From assembly GCA_963975425.1 (NCBI GenBank), contig CAXBGS010000008.1:186001-250000 (forward strand): a stretch of DNA of 64,000 bases, written 5' to 3'. The DNA comes from CAXBGS01 sp963975425 (GTDB lineage Bacteria; Planctomycetota; Planctomycetia; Pirellulales; Pirellulaceae). Within the stretch, counting starts at the first letter, position 1. Each line of letters begins with the position of its first letter. The notes under the pieces were generated by a model. The model worked only from the letters and a program-made list of their open reading frames with translations. It ran no database searches and was not told where the DNA came from. Below are positions 1 to 9,065 of the stretch, piece after piece. The translations under genes and the position numbers were made by a program.

Positions 1-510
1 TCCGATCGCGTTTCCGGCGGTTGCGAACTGAAACTTCAAGTTGGCTTCAGCCCGCGTGATTCGAAATTTTTCGTTACTCGCCTCAACAACCGCGTTACGT
101 TTCTGCATCGCTGCCTGTTGACTTTCCATACGTTGGCGATCGGCGGCCGCAAGTTCGCGCGAGGTCGAACGAACCAAATCGGCATGAGCATTTTCGATAG
201 CCTTTAGAGACTGTGCTTGCACTAACTTTATCGCATCCGCAAATTCAGTCGCTCCGAAAATCCCGCCCGCAGCGACCCGGTCCTCGGCGCGTTTGATTTG
301 GTCGTCATAGACCGCAAGGATCTCGTTGACGCCCATCGGCACGGCTTGCTTGCCGAGTCCTTGCATTGACGTTTGATACGACTTCCGAGCTTGCTTTAGC
401 TGATCGATGTATTCTCGACCGGTGTCGCTCGGCTGCTGTGCTGCAGCGGAGACGGCGATGGCTAAGACTGCGAATAAAGCAAACGTGACGGGGAAGCGGC
501 AACGATTCAT
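1..510 (-). CDS. Secreted hypothetical protein, partial (C-terminus outside window)
   Basis: An open frame runs from an ATG at 510 to the window edge without a stop, giving 170 visible residues. Residues 1 to about 24 form a signal peptide: MNRCR, then a hydrophobic core ending in AVSAAAQ. The rest is rich in Gln, Ala, Lys and Glu (for example QAAMQKRNAVVEASNEK) with few Gly or Pro, which suggests a helical or coiled-coil periplasmic protein. I recognise no family. It is transcribed divergently from the ABC exporter at 687, with about 175 bp between them that should hold both promoters. Confidence 0.7.
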   Translation of the reverse strand, partial: MNRCRFPVTFALFAVLAIAVSAAAQQPSDTGREYIDQLKQARKSYQTSMQGLGKQAVPMGVNEILAVYDDQIKRAEDRVAAGGIFGATEFADAIKLVQAQSLKAIENAHADLVRSTSRELAAADRQRMESQQAAMQKRNAVVEASNEKFRITRAEANLKFQFATAGNAIG

Positions 511-686
511 CTATAAACTCCGCCAGCTTTACGATGGGACGAATAAAAAAGCCTTTCAATCGTATCATCCAGGTGAGTGAATCGATACCGTTTCCGATGA
601 TAATGCCCAAAGGCGGATCATGACTTTCCGGTCCGATAAGAAGCCGCACGCTTGCCGAATCGGACTTCGGTCACTACGAATAGTTC

Positions 687-2633
687 ATGCCGACCCAACC
701 CAGCCGAAGCCGTTTTCTGAAGTACCGCCAAAGTGTTCGCGAGCGAATCGCTAGAGGCGAACGACCTGAACCCCACGGCCGCGGCGACCAGCGGGCCAAG
801 AAATTAGGCGATCGCGATCGTTCGTTCTGGGAACTTTTCAAAGAATTCCTGACGCTCGTCCGCCCTCATCGCAAACAAATCATCGCCGCGATTTCTTTGT
901 TGACCGTCGGGATCGGACTGCGATTGATTCCGCCGCTGGGAACCAAAATTGCCATCGATTCGGTGTTGACCACACCGCGCAAACCACTGCCCAATTGGCT
1001 AGACGGAGCTCTCGGGGGCTGGTCCATTCCAGAGTCTCCGATGGGCCTGTTGCTGGCTATCGCGGGTGTCGTGACCGTCGTGACGATTATCGGAACCTTC
1101 GTCTCGCTCTCGGCGCGCTGGCTGGCCACCAAATCGGTCAATCAAGCACAAGTGTCGATCCGCCGCAAAGTGTTTGACCACGCCATCCGCCTGCCGCTGC
1201 ACCATGTTTATGACATGAAAAGCGGAGGCGTCTCGAGTCTGTTGCGTGCCGACGCGGGTGGGGTCGCCGATTTGATCTTCAGCATGCTGTACAACCCTTG
1301 GCGCGCGATTGTGCAGTTTGTCGGCAGCCTGGTCATCCTGATGTTGGTGGATTGGAAACTGATGCTCGGCGGGCTGATGTTGCTGCCGATGGTCTGGATC
1401 ACTCACCGCACATTCATCAATCGCATTCGCCCGCTGCATCGCGACATCCGAAAACAACGCCAAAAAATTGATGCGTCAGCGACGGAAACGTTTGGCGGCA
1501 TTCGAGTCGTGCGCACCTTTTCGCGCAGCCGCAGCGAGTCGTCACGGTTTGTTCGCGAAGGCGATTTCTTGGTCCGGCAACAACTATTCACATGGTGGTG
1601 GTCACGCATCATCGAAATGGTCTGGGAAGTCGTCATTCCGCTGGCGTCGACGGGCCTGCTGTTGTACGGCGGCTATCAAATCATCAACCAGGAATTGACG
1701 CTGGGCGATTTGATGATGTTCTTGGTCTATCTAACGATGTTGCTCGATCCGCTCGCCACGATCGCCAGCAGTGCTGTCGGTTTTCAAACCAACCTGGCGG
1801 GCCTGGACCGCGTGCTGGATGTACTCGAAATCGACGACGAATTGCCCAGCCGTGACGATCCGGTTTCACTGCAGAGCGAACTTGTCCGGGGCGCAATCCG
1901 CATTCAAAATGTTTCGTTCACTTATCCGCATTCCAATACAGAAGTATTGCACAACATCAGTCTGGACATCGAACCGGGCCAGACGATCGCGTTGGTCGGT
2001 CGCAGCGGTGCGGGCAAGACAACGTTGACAAATTTGATTGCCCGATTCTATGACCCCACATCGGGCAGCATTTCTTTGGACGGTCGCGATTTGCGCGACA
2101 TCCAACTGGACAGCTATCGCGGATTACTGGGAATGGTCGAACAAGACGTGTTCTTGTTCGACGGAACCATCCGGGAAAACATTGCCTACGCCCGGCGAAG
2201 AACAAACGACGGCGATGTCCAACGGGCTGCCGAAGCCGCAGCCGCCGACGAGTTCATTCGCCAAATGCCCAATGGCTATGAAACAATCATCGGCGAACGT
2301 GGTGTCAAGCTCTCCGGCGGTCAACGACAACGACTCGCGATCGCCCGCGCGATCTTAGCCGACCCTCAAATATTGATTTTGGACGAAGCGACCAGCAATT
2401 TGGACAGTGAAAGCGAACAGCTGATCCAGAAAAGCTTGGCCGATCTATTGCAGGACCGAACCGCAATCGTGATCGCACACCGGCTGAGCACCATCGCCGG
2501 CGCTGACAAAATCGTGGTGCTCGAGGACGGCCGCATGATCGAAAGCGGAACGCACCAAGAGCTCGTCGAACAGGGCGGCCGATACCGAGACATGGTCCAT
2601 CTGCAGACCGACGCGACCACGACGGCTTTGTAA
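687..2633 (+). CDS. ABC exporter, fused permease and ATPase (MsbA/LmrA type)
   Basis: A 648-residue half-transporter with a type I exporter layout. A charged N-terminal tail of about 50 residues is followed by six predicted membrane helices over roughly residues 55-340 and a C-terminal nucleotide-binding domain. Visible ATPase motifs are Walker A GRSGAGKTT (438-446), signature LSGGQ (542-546), Walker B ILILD (562-566) with catalytic Glu567, and the H-loop in IVIAHRLST. It would work as a homodimer in the inner membrane, using ATP to export a lipid, lipopeptide or drug. The substrate cannot be read from sequence; MsbA-like lipid export is one possibility. It appears monocistronic. Confidence 0.93.
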   Translation: MPTQPSRSRFLKYRQSVRERIARGERPEPHGRGDQRAKKLGDRDRSFWELFKEFLTLVRPHRKQIIAAISLLTVGIGLRLIPPLGTKIAIDSVLTTPRKPLPNWLDGALGGWSIPESPMGLLLAIAGVVTVVTIIGTFVSLSARWLATKSVNQAQVSIRRKVFDHAIRLPLHHVYDMKSGGVSSLLRADAGGVADLIFSMLYNPWRAIVQFVGSLVILMLVDWKLMLGGLMLLPMVWITHRTFINRIRPLHRDIRKQRQKIDASATETFGGIRVVRTFSRSRSESSRFVREGDFLVRQQLFTWWWSRIIEMVWEVVIPLASTGLLLYGGYQIINQELTLGDLMMFLVYLTMLLDPLATIASSAVGFQTNLAGLDRVLDVLEIDDELPSRDDPVSLQSELVRGAIRIQNVSFTYPHSNTEVLHNISLDIEPGQTIALVGRSGAGKTTLTNLIARFYDPTSGSISLDGRDLRDIQLDSYRGLLGMVEQDVFLFDGTIRENIAYARRRTNDGDVQRAAEAAAADEFIRQMPNGYETIIGERGVKLSGGQRQRLAIARAILADPQILILDEATSNLDSESEQLIQKSLADLLQDRTAIVIAHRLSTIAGADKIVVLEDGRMIESGTHQELVEQGGRYRDMVHLQTDATTTAL

Positions 2634-2787
2634 CTTCGATGCACGTTGCAAGGACGGTCAACCCGAGTCATTGCGGGGCTGATCCCGTCCATGTTGGCCT
2701 GCGGCGAAACATGGCGAGACTTGCGCCCGAATCGGACGCGTTTCTTTCTTTGTCGACTTGACACCTCGCACTCGAATCCCGCAAAAC

Positions 2788-2796
2788 TGCTATACT
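2788..2796 (+). promoter_or_regulatory. Possible extended -10 promoter element
   Basis: TGCTATACT matches an extended -10 box and lies about 52 bp before the chosen start of the propeller gene at 2848. A TTGACA at 2758-2763 is 27 bp upstream, too far for a standard -35 pairing. The element would place transcription start near 2803, so the first 30 codons of the longer open frame from 2758 would be untranslated. Seen by eye only. Confidence 0.3.
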
Positions 2797-2847
2797 TTGC
2801 CGATCGTTTTCACGCCTTCCACTCCCACCGAGTCGCTCTTTCGACAA

Positions 2848-4131
2848 ATGAATATTCGTATCGCTTCACTTGTTTGCGTCGTTCTGTTTACATCCACCGC
2901 GATCGATGCCGGCGACGCGGATTGGCCCCAGTGGCGCGGCCCCAATCGCGACGGTAAAGCGGCACCGCAATCACTGCTGCAAGAGTGGCCGGACGGCGGA
3001 CCGCCGTTGAAGTGGTCGTTCCGCAACGCAGGGCAGGGCTATTCGGCAGTCAGCGTCGTCGACGGACGTGTCTATACGATGGGTGCCCGCGATGGCGCGT
3101 GTTATGCCATGTGCATAGACGCTAGTACCGGCGAACTGGTTTGGGAAACTCAAGTTTCGCGTGGCGGAACCGGCGAAGACTATAACGACGGCTGGGGCGC
3201 CGGACCGCGCAGCACGCCCACCGTCGACGGTGACCAAGTCTTTGTGCTCAGTGACGTCGGCACGATCGCCGCACTTGACCGAGAAGAAGGCAACGTGCAA
3301 TGGTCGGCGGACTTGGTCGGCGATTACGGTGGCGCGATTCCCAAGTGGGGTTACAGCGAATCGGTGTTGATCGATGGCGACCGCGCCATCGTGACACCCG
3401 GCGGCGAAAACTTCATGATCGGACTCGACCGAAAAAGTGGCAAGCAGGTCTGGGGCAGCAAAGGCAGCTCTGCAGAAGCCCAATATGTTTCTGTGGTCAA
3501 GGGCAAGATCGGGTCCACCGAATTTTATGTTACCGCCAGCAAACCAGGCCTGATGGCATTCGACACCAAGTCGGGCGAACTGCTATTTAGCGATGCGGCA
3601 ACGGGCAACGATGTCGCTGTCATCCCAACACCAATCCTGACCGGCGACAAGCTGTACCACACCAGTGATTACGGCGCCGGCTGCACGCTGCTGAATCTCA
3701 AAGCATCAGCGGACGGTATCGACGCCAAATCGGTCTATCATCTCAATGGCAAAACCATGATGAACCATCACGGTGGAGTCGTATTGGTCGATGGCGTGAT
3801 TTACGGTAACACCAAATCCAACGGCGGACCGTGGATGGCGCAAGACTTGGACAGCGGTGAAACGCTCTGGGAAGAAAAGGTCGGACGCAACCGCAGCGGC
3901 GCGATCGGATATGCCGATGGCCGCTTGTACTGCTACAACGACAAAGATGGATCGGTCATTCTAGTCGAGCCGAGTCGCGATGGATGGAAGCCACACGGCG
4001 AACTGAAGCTGCCTCAGGAAACCGAAATCCCGCGCAATAAGGGTGCGATCTGGGCTCACCCGGTCGTCGCAAACCAAACACTCATCATTCGCGACCAAGA
4101 TTTGGTTTTTGCGTACGACATCAGCCGTTGA
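2848..4131 (+). CDS. Secreted PQQ-like beta-propeller protein
   Basis: A 427-residue protein if started at the ATG at 2848, chosen because a normal signal peptide begins there (MNIRIASLVCVVLF, cleavage near AIDA/GD). The frame is open further upstream to 2758 but without signal-like sequence. The mature part opens with DWPQWRGPNRDGK, the typical entry of planctomycete PQQ-like propeller proteins, and contains repeated blades of the type G-ELVWE and DSGETLWEE. Such BamB/PQQ-like proteins bind partner proteins or cofactors in the periplasm. No quinoprotein dehydrogenase catalytic signature is evident, so an enzymatic role is unproven. It ends 6 bp before adenine deaminase, so the two are probably co-transcribed. 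Confidence 0.85.
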   Translation: MNIRIASLVCVVLFTSTAIDAGDADWPQWRGPNRDGKAAPQSLLQEWPDGGPPLKWSFRNAGQGYSAVSVVDGRVYTMGARDGACYAMCIDASTGELVWETQVSRGGTGEDYNDGWGAGPRSTPTVDGDQVFVLSDVGTIAALDREEGNVQWSADLVGDYGGAIPKWGYSESVLIDGDRAIVTPGGENFMIGLDRKSGKQVWGSKGSSAEAQYVSVVKGKIGSTEFYVTASKPGLMAFDTKSGELLFSDAATGNDVAVIPTPILTGDKLYHTSDYGAGCTLLNLKASADGIDAKSVYHLNGKTMMNHHGGVVLVDGVIYGNTKSNGGPWMAQDLDSGETLWEEKVGRNRSGAIGYADGRLYCYNDKDGSVILVEPSRDGWKPHGELKLPQETEIPRNKGAIWAHPVVANQTLIIRDQDLVFAYDISR

Positions 4132-4137
4132 TTCTGA

Positions 4138-5772
4138 ATGGAATGTATTGAATCGAACCTGATTGATATTCCTGGACGAACGATTCGTCCGGTGAGATGT
4201 ACGTTCGCCGACGGAAAAATCACCTCGATCGAATCGCTTGCTAACGATTCGAATTGCCGCACGTATCTGATCCCCGGATTCGTCGACGCACACGTCCACG
4301 TCGAATCATCGATGCTGACGCCTTCACAGTTTGCGCGCATCGCAGTGGTGCATGGGACGGTCGCCACGGTCAGCGATCCCCACGAAATCGCCAATGTGGT
4401 GGGCGTCGAAGGCGTGGATTTCATGTTACGGGATGCGTCCCGCGTACCCTTTAAGTTCTGCTTCGGTGCGCCAAGCTGTGTGCCCGCGACAACGTTCGAA
4501 ACCGCGGGCGCGGCGATCAACGCCGACCAAATTCGCGACATGCTGCGGCGAGACGACATCGGTTATCTGGCCGAGATGATGAACTATCCCGGCGTGCTCA
4601 ATGGTGCGGCCGACGTGGCCTCGAAAATTGCCGCGGCAAAGTCCAGCGGAAAACCGATCGACGGACACGCGCCAGGACTGCGAAACGACGACGCGTATCG
4701 CTACTTCGCAGCGGGAATCTCGACCGACCACGAATGTTCGACGCTGGAAGAGGCCGTCGATAAACTGCGCAGCAATGTCTTCATCCAAATTCGCGAGGGT
4801 TCTGCGGCTCGCAACTTCGATGCGCTGCAACCCTTGATCGATCGATTCCCCGGCCGCGTCATGTTCTGTAGTGATGACAAGCATCCCGACGAACTGCTGG
4901 GCGGGCATATCAATCAGTTATGCAAACGTGCCATCGCAGCGGGCAGCGATCTTTTTCATGTCCTGGCGGCGGCCTGCGCCACGCCGGTGCAGCATTACGG
5001 ACTGTCGGTGGGACAAATGCAGGTGGGCGACCCTGCCGACATGGTTGAGATCAATTCCATCCGTGAGTTCGACGTCTTGCGCACTTTCATCGATGGTCAT
5101 TGCGTCGCCAAACAAGGTCAATCATTGATCAACGCCAGCCCCGCGCAACCCATCAATCGATTCAACTGCTCACCAAAACAACCCCAGCAATTCGAAATCC
5201 GAAACGAAGGCAACGGTCCGATCCGCGTGATGGTCGCTCACGATCGCTTGCTGACGACGACGCAAGTCGTCGAAACGCCGACCGTCGCCGATGAATTCGT
5301 CGTGGCCGATCCCGATCGCGACCTGCTAAAGCTATCCGTCGTGAATCGATATGCCGATGCGGAACCGGCCGTCGGCTTTGTCCGGGGCTTTGGTCTGCGT
5401 GGCGGCGCACTGGCCGGCAGCGTCGCGCATGATTCACATAACATCATCGCCGTTGGTGACAGCGACGAAGCAATCTGTGCGGCCGTCAACGCGGTGATCG
5501 AACACCGCGGCGGCTTATCGGTGGCGACCGACCACCAATTGAACGTCTTGCCGCTGCCGGTCGCCGGTTTGATGTCGGTGAATAGTTGCGAAGAAGTGGC
5601 AAGCCTCTACAGCGACCTGGACAAAACCGCCAAGCGACTCGGCTGTCCACTCGAAGCACCATTCATGACGCTAAGCTTCCTAGCGCTGCTGGTCATCCCC
5701 TCACTCAAACTCAGCGACCAAGGACTCTTCGACGGGGAACAATTCAAACAAGTCGACCTGTTCGTGCGATAA
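4138..5772 (+). CDS. ade: Adenine deaminase
   Basis: A 544-residue amidohydrolase-superfamily protein that converts adenine to hypoxanthine and ammonia in the cytoplasm. Visible features are the metal-binding HVH at residues 52-54 (FVDAHVHVESS), SDPHEIANV (79-87), GHAPG (176-180), TDHEC (196-200) and CSDDKHP (244-250), followed by the C-terminal domain normal for bacterial Ade. It is slightly shorter than the usual 570-600 residues. The ATG lies 6 bp after the previous stop. Its product feeds the xanthine dehydrogenase encoded at 25-29 kb, so it fits the purine-degradation theme of the window. Confidence 0.92.
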   Translation: MECIESNLIDIPGRTIRPVRCTFADGKITSIESLANDSNCRTYLIPGFVDAHVHVESSMLTPSQFARIAVVHGTVATVSDPHEIANVVGVEGVDFMLRDASRVPFKFCFGAPSCVPATTFETAGAAINADQIRDMLRRDDIGYLAEMMNYPGVLNGAADVASKIAAAKSSGKPIDGHAPGLRNDDAYRYFAAGISTDHECSTLEEAVDKLRSNVFIQIREGSAARNFDALQPLIDRFPGRVMFCSDDKHPDELLGGHINQLCKRAIAAGSDLFHVLAAACATPVQHYGLSVGQMQVGDPADMVEINSIREFDVLRTFIDGHCVAKQGQSLINASPAQPINRFNCSPKQPQQFEIRNEGNGPIRVMVAHDRLLTTTQVVETPTVADEFVVADPDRDLLKLSVVNRYADAEPAVGFVRGFGLRGGALAGSVAHDSHNIIAVGDSDEAICAAVNAVIEHRGGLSVATDHQLNVLPLPVAGLMSVNSCEEVASLYSDLDKTAKRLGCPLEAPFMTLSFLALLVIPSLKLSDQGLFDGEQFKQVDLFVR

Positions 5773-5984
5773 ATTGGCAAGTCACCGGCGGGTTTGATGC
5801 GGGTCCGAGCCAAGGTTCCGCACGAACCGAAATAGAGAAACATCCGCGAGTTCCTGAACGAAAATTGCAGATTCGCGTCCGCGGCAAGCACTGTTTACCC
5901 GCAAAGCAGAACAGCAGCCGTCTATGAGGCAGTAGCAAACGATCCGTGTTGCAATTGACACTGCAAGTCACGATAATCTGTTGA

Positions 5985-6016
5985 TCAAGAGGTCAGTGCT
6001 TCAAGAGGTCAGTGCT
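5985..6016. repeat. 16-bp perfect tandem duplication
   Basis: TCAAGAGGTCAGTGCT occurs at 5985-6000 and again, directly adjoining, at 6001-6016. The second copy contains the GTG at 6012 that opens the frame of the DUF5989 peptide, so the duplication may have changed the leader of that gene. Confidence 0.9.
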
Positions 6017-6056
6017 TGCTGCTACTTCGCAAGACGAAAGACAAGAGAGCCGAACC

Positions 6057-6260
6057 GTGTCTCAAGAACCCGAGCAAAAGAACGATTTTCAAAAGGCAGG
6101 ACTTGAGAAAAATCCATCGCTTGTAAAGGAACTTTTCCTGTTCGTCAAAGAAGATAAAAAGTGGTGGATGATACCGATCGTTTTGTCTCTCGGCCTGCTA
6201 GGTTTGATTGTCGCTCTCGGATCCACCGGCGCTGCTCCTTTTATCTACACGCTTTTTTAG
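6057..6260 (+). CDS. Small membrane protein, DUF5989 family
   Basis: A 67-residue protein from the GTG at 6057, preceded at suitable spacing by AGAGAG (6043-6048). The frame also opens at a GTG at 6012, inside a tandem duplication. After a polar N-terminus come FVKEDKKWWMIPIV, one membrane helix (LSLGLLGLIVAL) and the ending GAAPFIYTLF, a pattern I associate with DUF5989 proteins. These small proteins typically sit beside SGNH hydrolases and carbamoyltransferases in surface-polysaccharide loci. Here the SGNH hydrolase follows 142 bp downstream, but no carbamoyltransferase is present. Molecular function unknown. Confidence 0.75.
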   Translation: MSQEPEQKNDFQKAGLEKNPSLVKELFLFVKEDKKWWMIPIVLSLGLLGLIVALGSTGAAPFIYTLF

Positions 6261-6402
6261 CGGTACACGCGATTGTCATGTCACGAACGACGCTTTGACC
6301 TCGCGATCTAGACGATTCGGACCAAAACACAGACCGCTGACAAGTCTATCGACAGCCGCTCAACGACCTCAAAAGATCGCCGCTAACCCAAGCCTACAGC
6401 CC

Positions 6403-7707
6403 ATGAGCGTTGACGCCGAGGTCCGTACCCCAGTTGTGAACCGCTCTTACAAGAACCGACGGCGGATTTTCGGTTTTGTCGCATTGGCCATATCCAGCTT
6501 GGCCTCACTCGCATGTCTCGAACTGGCCTGCCGTGCTTTAGGATTCGCTCCCGTCGCACCTGAGCCTGCGAAAGATCTATCGACACTTCACCCGCAGGAG
6601 TTCATTCGCGAAGCCCAGCTGAATGAATGGATCCATTGGCCGAGTGAGGAAGCAACGATAGTTACCGACGAACATCCGGACGGCGTTATTCAATTTCGCC
6701 GAAACCAAAGCAGTTTTCGCGAGGATCAAGAGACACCGATCAACAAACCAGCTCAAACGCTACGGATTGTTGTCATGGGCGATAGCCACACTGACGGTGC
6801 CGTCCGCAACTCCAAGAGTTACGCGAATTTGCTGGAATCGAAACTCTGTGATGCAAAGACCAAACGAGTGGTCGATGTTATCAACGCCGGTTTCAGCGTG
6901 TTTTCACCTTATCAGGAACTATGGGCCTATAAGAAAGTATTAAAGCATTTCGACCCGGACATGCTTATTGTAGGTTTCTATGCGGGAAACGACATTTGGG
7001 ACTTAGCGGCAACGGATCGGGTTCACCTGGAATTGCGAGACGATCAATTCGTCCACGCACCAAAGCCCCAAGTCGACGAGCCAGATTACAAAGACATAAG
7101 CGGGTTTCGCAGATTCAAGAATTACTTCCGCGACCGATTCGGACTGTACCAAGCGCTCGCAAGTATTGACATCTTGCGAAGTGTGTTCGGACAGGCTCCT
7201 GAATCTGACGAAATGGTGGACCGAATCGACAAGGTTGCAGCCGTCGGCTCGGGGGCCTATTTCCAGTGCCTCGGACAAGCTCACTTTTTCGCAAAAAACC
7301 CAGAGGCTTGGGATCAATGTCGTGAAAAGATGCGATACGTAATGGAACAATTTCAGTTAGAAACGAAAGACGCTGATGTCGAACTGCTCTATCTGATCAT
7401 CCCAACTCTTCGACAAATCCACCCTGAATCTGATATCGACCGGCTGAATCAAGTGGCCGAGATATTAGACCTGACCGAAGACGATCTGAACTGCGACGAA
7501 CGCGCATGCGAAATGGTTGCCGAGATGGCGAAAGAGCTAGGTATCAGCGTCATCGACCTGCGGCCAGCATTTCGCAAAGCAATAGCTGAAACGCAAGGCC
7601 TACAGCTGTACTGGCGGTTCGACCACCACATCAATCTTGCCGGCCATCAAGCAGTCGCTGACGAAATCGAAACCTATCTCTTGGGTCATCCAATCGCGGC
7701 CGAATGA
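6403..7707 (+). CDS. Membrane-anchored SGNH/GDSL-type hydrolase
   Basis: 434 residues from the ATG at 6403, chosen because a conventional N-terminus with one membrane anchor (about residues 22-42) begins there; the frame is open from 6208 but would overlap the DUF5989 gene. Block I of the SGNH fold is VVMGDSHTDG, with the nucleophile Ser in GDSH (126-129). YAGNDIWD supplies the Asn block, and the C-terminal FDHHINLAGH (406-415) gives the catalytic Asp/His block. Probably a periplasmic esterase or O-acetyl-modifying enzyme for a surface glycan, judged from the family and the DUF5989 neighbour. The substrate is unknown. Confidence 0.8.
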   Translation: MSVDAEVRTPVVNRSYKNRRRIFGFVALAISSLASLACLELACRALGFAPVAPEPAKDLSTLHPQEFIREAQLNEWIHWPSEEATIVTDEHPDGVIQFRRNQSSFREDQETPINKPAQTLRIVVMGDSHTDGAVRNSKSYANLLESKLCDAKTKRVVDVINAGFSVFSPYQELWAYKKVLKHFDPDMLIVGFYAGNDIWDLAATDRVHLELRDDQFVHAPKPQVDEPDYKDISGFRRFKNYFRDRFGLYQALASIDILRSVFGQAPESDEMVDRIDKVAAVGSGAYFQCLGQAHFFAKNPEAWDQCREKMRYVMEQFQLETKDADVELLYLIIPTLRQIHPESDIDRLNQVAEILDLTEDDLNCDERACEMVAEMAKELGISVIDLRPAFRKAIAETQGLQLYWRFDHHINLAGHQAVADEIETYLLGHPIAAE

Positions 7708-8176
7708 CTGACAAACGCATCAGACAGTCAGTGGTCACAGGGACGTGCCATGAGCAGGTGAACTTGACCAACGGCGGCAAAGCGGTATTCCACCTATCAT
7801 CCCGTGGTTGACTCGTTTCTTGGTCCAGAGTCCAACTCTCCTTAAGCGTCAAGATCTCGCTCGTTCCGAACAAACAGCCATCCGATAAAGCGGATCTAGC
7901 ACTGAGTGTTTCGTTCGGATCAGAAATGCCTCTTGGCGCGCGGCCATAGGGTCGCCGCTTATAATTGCTCGATGAAGGCGTTTATGTTGAGACGGCACGA
8001 AACGCTGACGTTTTCATTAGCAGTCTGTCGATCCATTCTATCAAGACTTCCTATCCAGGAATGCGGAGCCGGCAACCATTAACGTCTCAGAAAATTCCAA
8101 GTAGCTCATCGACCCATCTGGCATTGGCGATTTCTGAGTCGCCATCTGTCTTGCGGAAACGTTCTCGTACGATCAA
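7708..8176. other. Intergenic region, no convincing gene
   Basis: 469 bp between the SGNH hydrolase (+) and the convergent HIU hydrolase (-). A short + frame from about 7965 has no start context, no family-like sequence and serine-rich, low-quality composition. I see no strong inverted repeat or known RNA. Confidence 0.6.
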
Positions 8177-8515
8177 CTAGCTTCCGCGATAGGTTGAGTA
8201 TCCGAAGGGTGCCAACAGCAGTGGGACGTGGTAGTGTTCTTGCCCGGCTTCGGTTTCGAACGCGATGATGACTTCGGGATAAAAACTTGATCGCTCCAGA
8301 CGCTGAAAGTACTCCGCCGTTTCAAACCGCAGCCGATAGATACCGGGTTGAAAATCATCGCTTGCGACCAGTCCTGTCATGATCCGACCGTCGGCATCCG
8401 TCTCGCCACGGCCGATCGGATCGGGTTGATCACCTCGATATAGCGAAACCTGAATTCCGGCGGCGGGGCATCCCCGGCTTGTGTCGAGTACGTGTGTCGT
8501 GATGGGGCTATTCAT
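8177..8515 (-). CDS. uraH: 5-hydroxyisourate hydrolase (transthyretin-like)
   Basis: 112 residues, the normal length for the family. It hydrolyses 5-hydroxyisourate, the product of urate oxidase, to OHCU. The N-terminal active-site histidine is in ITTHVLD (His8), FYPEVIIAF and HYHVPLLL match the conserved core, and the protein ends in the diagnostic YRGS (109-112). It is the last gene of the operon allantoinase, OHCU decarboxylase, HIU hydrolase and starts 4 bp after the decarboxylase stop. Cytoplasmic homotetramer by family. Confidence 0.95.
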   Translation of the reverse strand: MNSPITTHVLDTSRGCPAAGIQVSLYRGDQPDPIGRGETDADGRIMTGLVASDDFQPGIYRLRFETAEYFQRLERSSFYPEVIIAFETEAGQEHYHVPLLLAPFGYSTYRGS

Positions 8516-8519
8516 TGAT

Positions 8520-9065
8520 TCATTCCGCTGGGTTTGTCTCGCTTGCAGAGAGTTCCGCGATCAATTTATCGATGCGCAGATGAGTGATTTTGCGTTGCTC
8601 GGCCGCCGCGACTTCGAGTTCCCGTAGCGCGTCATTGCGGATTCGATGGTCCAGCAGATCGAGCATTTCGCTGGCCGTTTTGCCCGTCGCACACACGATG
8701 AAGATGTACCCGAATTTACGCTGGTAGACTTCGTTGGCATTCGCCAAACGCTCAACCACGTCTTCACTGGCGTCCGCGACGCCGGACTGTTCGTGGCCGG
8801 ACCACTTATCATTGCCCGCGAATTTCATCCTTAACGAGTCGACGTCACCGATCTTGGGATGCGACTCGAATGCCTCGATCCAGTCTTGCGATGATAGCCG
8901 ATCAAACGCCGCATCTGCTTGTTCGTGCCACTGCTGGGTTGATGCAATCGGTCTTGATTCTGACATCAAGCGACACCAGTGGCGGCTTCCACAACAACCT
9001 TGCAGCCAATCGCCATAAGTGTCGCCGGATGCCTGATTGACTGTGGCGAGCAGCGACAGACTCAT
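8520..9065 (-). CDS. uraD: OHCU decarboxylase
   Basis: 181 residues from the ATG at 9065. This start is favoured because it overlaps the allantoinase stop as ATGA, a translational-coupling arrangement; the frame is open 15 codons further upstream. The enzyme decarboxylates 2-oxo-4-hydroxy-4-carboxy-5-ureidoimidazoline to (S)-allantoin. The catalytic histidine lies in HPKIG (69-73) and the second family signature is FGYIFIVCATGKT (118-130). It directly precedes HIU hydrolase, so steps two and three of urate breakdown are adjacent. The N-terminal segment has a Cys-rich stretch (CCGSRHWC) that fits the variable substrate-loop region. Confidence 0.93.
   Translation of the reverse strand: MSLSLLATVNQASGDTYGDWLQGCCGSRHWCRLMSESRPIASTQQWHEQADAAFDRLSSQDWIEAFESHPKIGDVDSLRMKFAGNDKWSGHEQSGVADASEDVVERLANANEVYQRKFGYIFIVCATGKTASEMLDLLDHRIRNDALRELEVAAAEQRKITHLRIDKLIAELSASETNPAE

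Noticed and set aside
2758..2796. Canonical -35/-10 pair TTGACA ... TATACT
   Set aside because: Spacing is 27 bp, too long for a normal promoter; only the extended -10 is kept as a weak candidate.
7965..8180. 71-codon plus-strand frame before uraH
   Set aside because: No ATG, no family resemblance, Ser-rich composition and overlap with the convergent gene end.
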